Of a stretch of DNA of 64,000 nt, positions 62,481 through 64,000 are shown piece after piece. The stretch is from Mycobacterium lehmannii (GTDB taxonomy: Bacteria; Actinomycetota; Actinomycetes; Mycobacteriales; Mycobacteriaceae): positions 111,052-175,051 of the forward strand of contig NZ_NKCN01000011.1 of the NCBI RefSeq assembly GCF_002245535.1, written 5' to 3'. The translations under genes and the position numbers were made by a program. Every line of letters begins with the position of its first letter. Within the stretch, counting starts at the first letter, position 1. Under the pieces are notes generated by a model. The model saw nothing but the letters and a program-made list of their open reading frames with translations. It was not told the origin of the DNA and searched no databases.

Positions 62481-63686
62481 GTGCGCGTGGCAATCGTCGC
62501 AGAATCGTTCCTCCCGAATATCAACGGCGTCACCAACTCGGTCCTGCGGGTGATCGAGCATCTGCGCCGCACCGGACATGAAGCCCTTGTCATCGCTCCC
62601 GACACACCGCGCGGTGAACCGCCCGCCGAACGCGTGCACGACGGCGTCCGCGTTCACCGCGTGCCCTCGCGGATGTTTCCGAAGATCACCTCGCTGCCCC
62701 TCGGCGTACCCAGGCCCCGGATCGTCGGTGTGCTACGGGGTTTCGATCCCGACATCGTGCACTTGGCGTCACCTGCATTGCTCGGGTACGGCGGCCTGCA
62801 CGCCGCGCGCCACCTCGGTATCCCGACCGTGGCCGTATTCCAGACCGACGTCGCCGGATTCGCCGAGAGCTATGGTGTCGGCTTCGCCTCCCGCGCCGCG
62901 TGGGCGTGGACACGGCATCTGCACAGTCGAGCCGACCGGAATCTCGCACCGTCCACCGCCGCGATGGAAGACCTGACGGCGCACGGTATTCCGCGTGTGC
63001 ACAAGTGGGCACGGGGTGTGGACATCACCGGTTTTGTGCCGTCGGCGCGCGACGACGCGCTGCGGCGGCGGTGGTCGCCCGACGGTAAGCCGATCGTCGG
63101 GTTCGTCGGTCGCCTCGCGCCGGAAAAGCACCTCGAACGGCTGGCGGTGCTCGCACGCCGTGACGATATGCAGCTGGTCGTCGTCGGCGACGGTATCGAC
63201 CGCACCAAGCTTCAAAGCCTTCTTCCCTCAGCGGTTTTCACCGGCGCCCTGTACGGCGGGGAACTGGCCGCGGCGTACGCGAGCATGGATGTGTTCGTGC
63301 ATCCCGGCGAGCACGAGACCTTCTGCCAGGCCGTGCAGGAAGCGATGGCGTCGGGCCTGCCGGTCATCGCCCCGGACGCTGGTGGTCCGCGAGATCTCGT
63401 CGTCCCCTATCGCACCGGATTGCTGCTGGCGGTCGACGAGTTCGAGGCCCGCCTGCCCGATTCCGTCGAGCATCTGATCGCCGAGCGGCACCGGTATTCA
63501 ATCGCTGCGCGCCGCAGCGTGCTGACCCGCACCTGGCCGGCGATCTGCGACGAACTCCTCGGTCACTACCAGGACGTGATCGCCGTATCCGGCCCTCCCC
63601 ATTCCCGCGACGGTGCGCGTCTGCACCCGACACGCCGCGGAAATTCGTCACTTCGCGCACGGTCGCGCCCCAGCGAGAGTGCGTAA
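62481..63686 (+). CDS. mgtA: GDP-mannose-dependent alpha-mannosyltransferase
   Basis: A 401-residue family 4 GT-B glycosyltransferase, equivalent to Rv0557 (MgtA, once called PimB), which mannosylates glycolipids and lipomannan-type envelope molecules. It has [30 protein letters not shown] for the nucleotide sugar, and the ExxxE region [22 protein letters not shown] or GTG 62481 (GTG). The natural core ends near residue 370; the final 25 or so residues, Arg/Ser-rich, are encoded by hairpin element A copy 4, which displaced the stop. Confidence 0.92.
   Translation: MRVAIVAESFLPNINGVTNSVLRVIEHLRRTGHEALVIAPDTPRGEPPAERVHDGVRVHRVPSRMFPKITSLPLGVPRPRIVGVLRGFDPDIVHLASPALLGYGGLHAARHLGIPTVAVFQTDVAGFAESYGVGFASRAAWAWTRHLHSRADRNLAPSTAAMEDLTAHGIPRVHKWARGVDITGFVPSARDDALRRRWSPDGKPIVGFVGRLAPEKHLERLAVLARRDDMQLVVVGDGIDRTKLQSLLPSAVFTGALYGGELAAAYASMDVFVHPGEHETFCQAVQEAMASGLPVIAPDAGGPRDLVVPYRTGLLLAVDEFEARLPDSVEHLIAERHRYSIAARRSVLTRTWPAICDELLGHYQDVIAVSGPPHSRDGARLHPTRRGNSSLRARSRPSESA
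63607..63666. repeat. Dispersed hairpin element, family A, copy 4
   Basis: GCGACGGTGCGCG (63607-63619) and CGCGCACGGTCGC (63654-63666) are 13-bp inverted repeats with one mismatch; the centre holds CCGACACGCCGCGGAAATTCG. It lies wholly within the 3' end of mgtA (stop at 63684-63686), so it is translated. Confidence 0.75.
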
Positions 63687-63746
63687 CCGTCGACCTCGGG
63701 TGCTGATCAATCGCGCGACCGTTCTGCAGGCCTGTTTTGTCAGTGG

Positions 63747-63762
63747 TCGAATGTATGTTCGA
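63747..63762. promoter_or_regulatory. LexA/SOS-box-like operator
   Basis: TCGAATGTATGTTCGA matches the mycobacterial LexA site TCGAAC-N4-GTTCGA with one mismatch (T for C at position 6). It ends 3 nt before ATG 63766, so LexA bound here would block the REP13E12 gene until DNA damage. Confidence 0.75.
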
Positions 63763-63765
63763 GGT

Positions 63766-64000
63766 ATGTCGGGAAGCGACCTGCAGGACGCGATCACCGC
63801 GTTGCGTGCCGCCTACGAGAAGGTGGCCGCCTGTGAGGTCGACTTGCTGACCCGCCCCGATCTGGTCACCGCACTTGATGAGCTCGAAGGTCTCGGCTGC
63901 CAGTTCCCCGCGATGAGTCACCGCTTGCTCGCCCGCCTGCAGACCGAGGCGACGCCGCAACAGATGGGTGCCAAATCGTGGAAAGAGGTGTTGAGGGTCC
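63766..64000 (+). CDS. REP13E12-family (DUF222/HNH) protein, N-terminal part
   Basis: The window ends inside this gene; 78 residues are seen. It begins MSGSDLQDAITALRAAYEKV and has LDELEGLGCQFPAMSHRLLAR, QMGAKSWKEVL, the DUF222 start of 13E12-repeat proteins, which usually end in an HNH nuclease domain. These are multicopy mycobacterial elements, some DNA-damage inducible. Start ATG 63766, 4 nt after the SOS box. In M. tuberculosis menH follows mgtA, so this is an insertion relative to it. Confidence 0.85.
   Translation, partial: MSGSDLQDAITALRAAYEKVAACEVDLLTRPDLVTALDELEGLGCQFPAMSHRLLARLQTEATPQQMGAKSWKEVLRV

Overview
The window is 64 kb of high-GC actinobacterial chromosome. Gene order, product families and small conserved proteins match the Mycobacterium tuberculosis segment Rv0524 (hemL) to Rv0557 (mgtA), but many extra genes lie between the shared ones. 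This points to a non-tuberculous, probably environmental (Mycolicibacterium-type) mycobacterium. Other supporting traits are ATGA/GTGA gene overlaps, GTG starts, leaderless-type promoters, many F420/deazaflavin (DDN-family) proteins, and a REP13E12-family gene behind a LexA-type box. The species cannot be named from the sequence alone.

Layout. 1-4.9 kb: accessory genes (end of an unknown gene, a two-helix membrane protein with a tandem repeat, an MpaB-family oxygenase with its TetR regulator, an acidic small protein, a PNPOx-like protein, a P450 and a DDN-like protein). 5.0-12.7 kb: the conserved run hemL - phosphatase - thioredoxin lipoprotein - ccdA - resB - ccsA - MinD-like ATPase - two small membrane proteins. 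All but the last three are coupled by 4-nt overlaps, and together they form haem synthesis and System II cytochrome c maturation. 12.7-21.2 kb: an insertion relative to M. tuberculosis, with a MoxR/DUF58/von Willebrand (Bat-like) operon and a sulfotransferase / TetR / DUF1214 group. 21.3-36.9 kb: menA, mtnP, galE3-like, hydrolase, nitronate monooxygenase, a two-component system, a glycosyltransferase-DUF2064-methyltransferase operon, a large membrane protein, menE, and pitA in an inverted block between two DUF3349 genes. 36.9-51.8 kb: VOC protein, acyl-CoA ligase, SDR, menB with two tandem DDN paralogues, HAD, ECF sigma factor, kinase, fadD8, YCII, amidohydrolase, a second acyl-CoA ligase, and a SOUL/TspO pair. 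51.9-64 kb: menC, a second MpaB-TetR pair, GlxA/PfpI proteins, a MarR-controlled FAD monooxygenase, bpoC, menD, a DUF3592 protein, a DsbA-like lipoprotein, mgtA, and the start of a REP13E12 gene.

How it works together. The conserved backbone serves respiration: haem (hemL), cytochrome c assembly (ccdA/resB/ccsA) and menaquinone (menA, menB, menC, menD, menE). Five DDN-family proteins are interspersed; characterised members of that family use F420 and some reduce quinones. Lipid and sterol genes (fadD8 behind a KstR-type box, further ligases, SDR, P450) and cell-envelope mannosylation (mgtA) complete the picture.

The most notable unexplained structure is two families of short dispersed hairpins, five copies of one and three of the other, placed almost always at gene 3' ends and in several cases supplying stop codons or C-terminal codons. 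Others are a long palindrome inserted in frame in ccdA, matching ACAAA-N-TTTGT operators in front of both MpaB-TetR modules, and a possible AUA start for menE. No rRNA, tRNA, CRISPR array, insertion sequence or replication origin was recognised.
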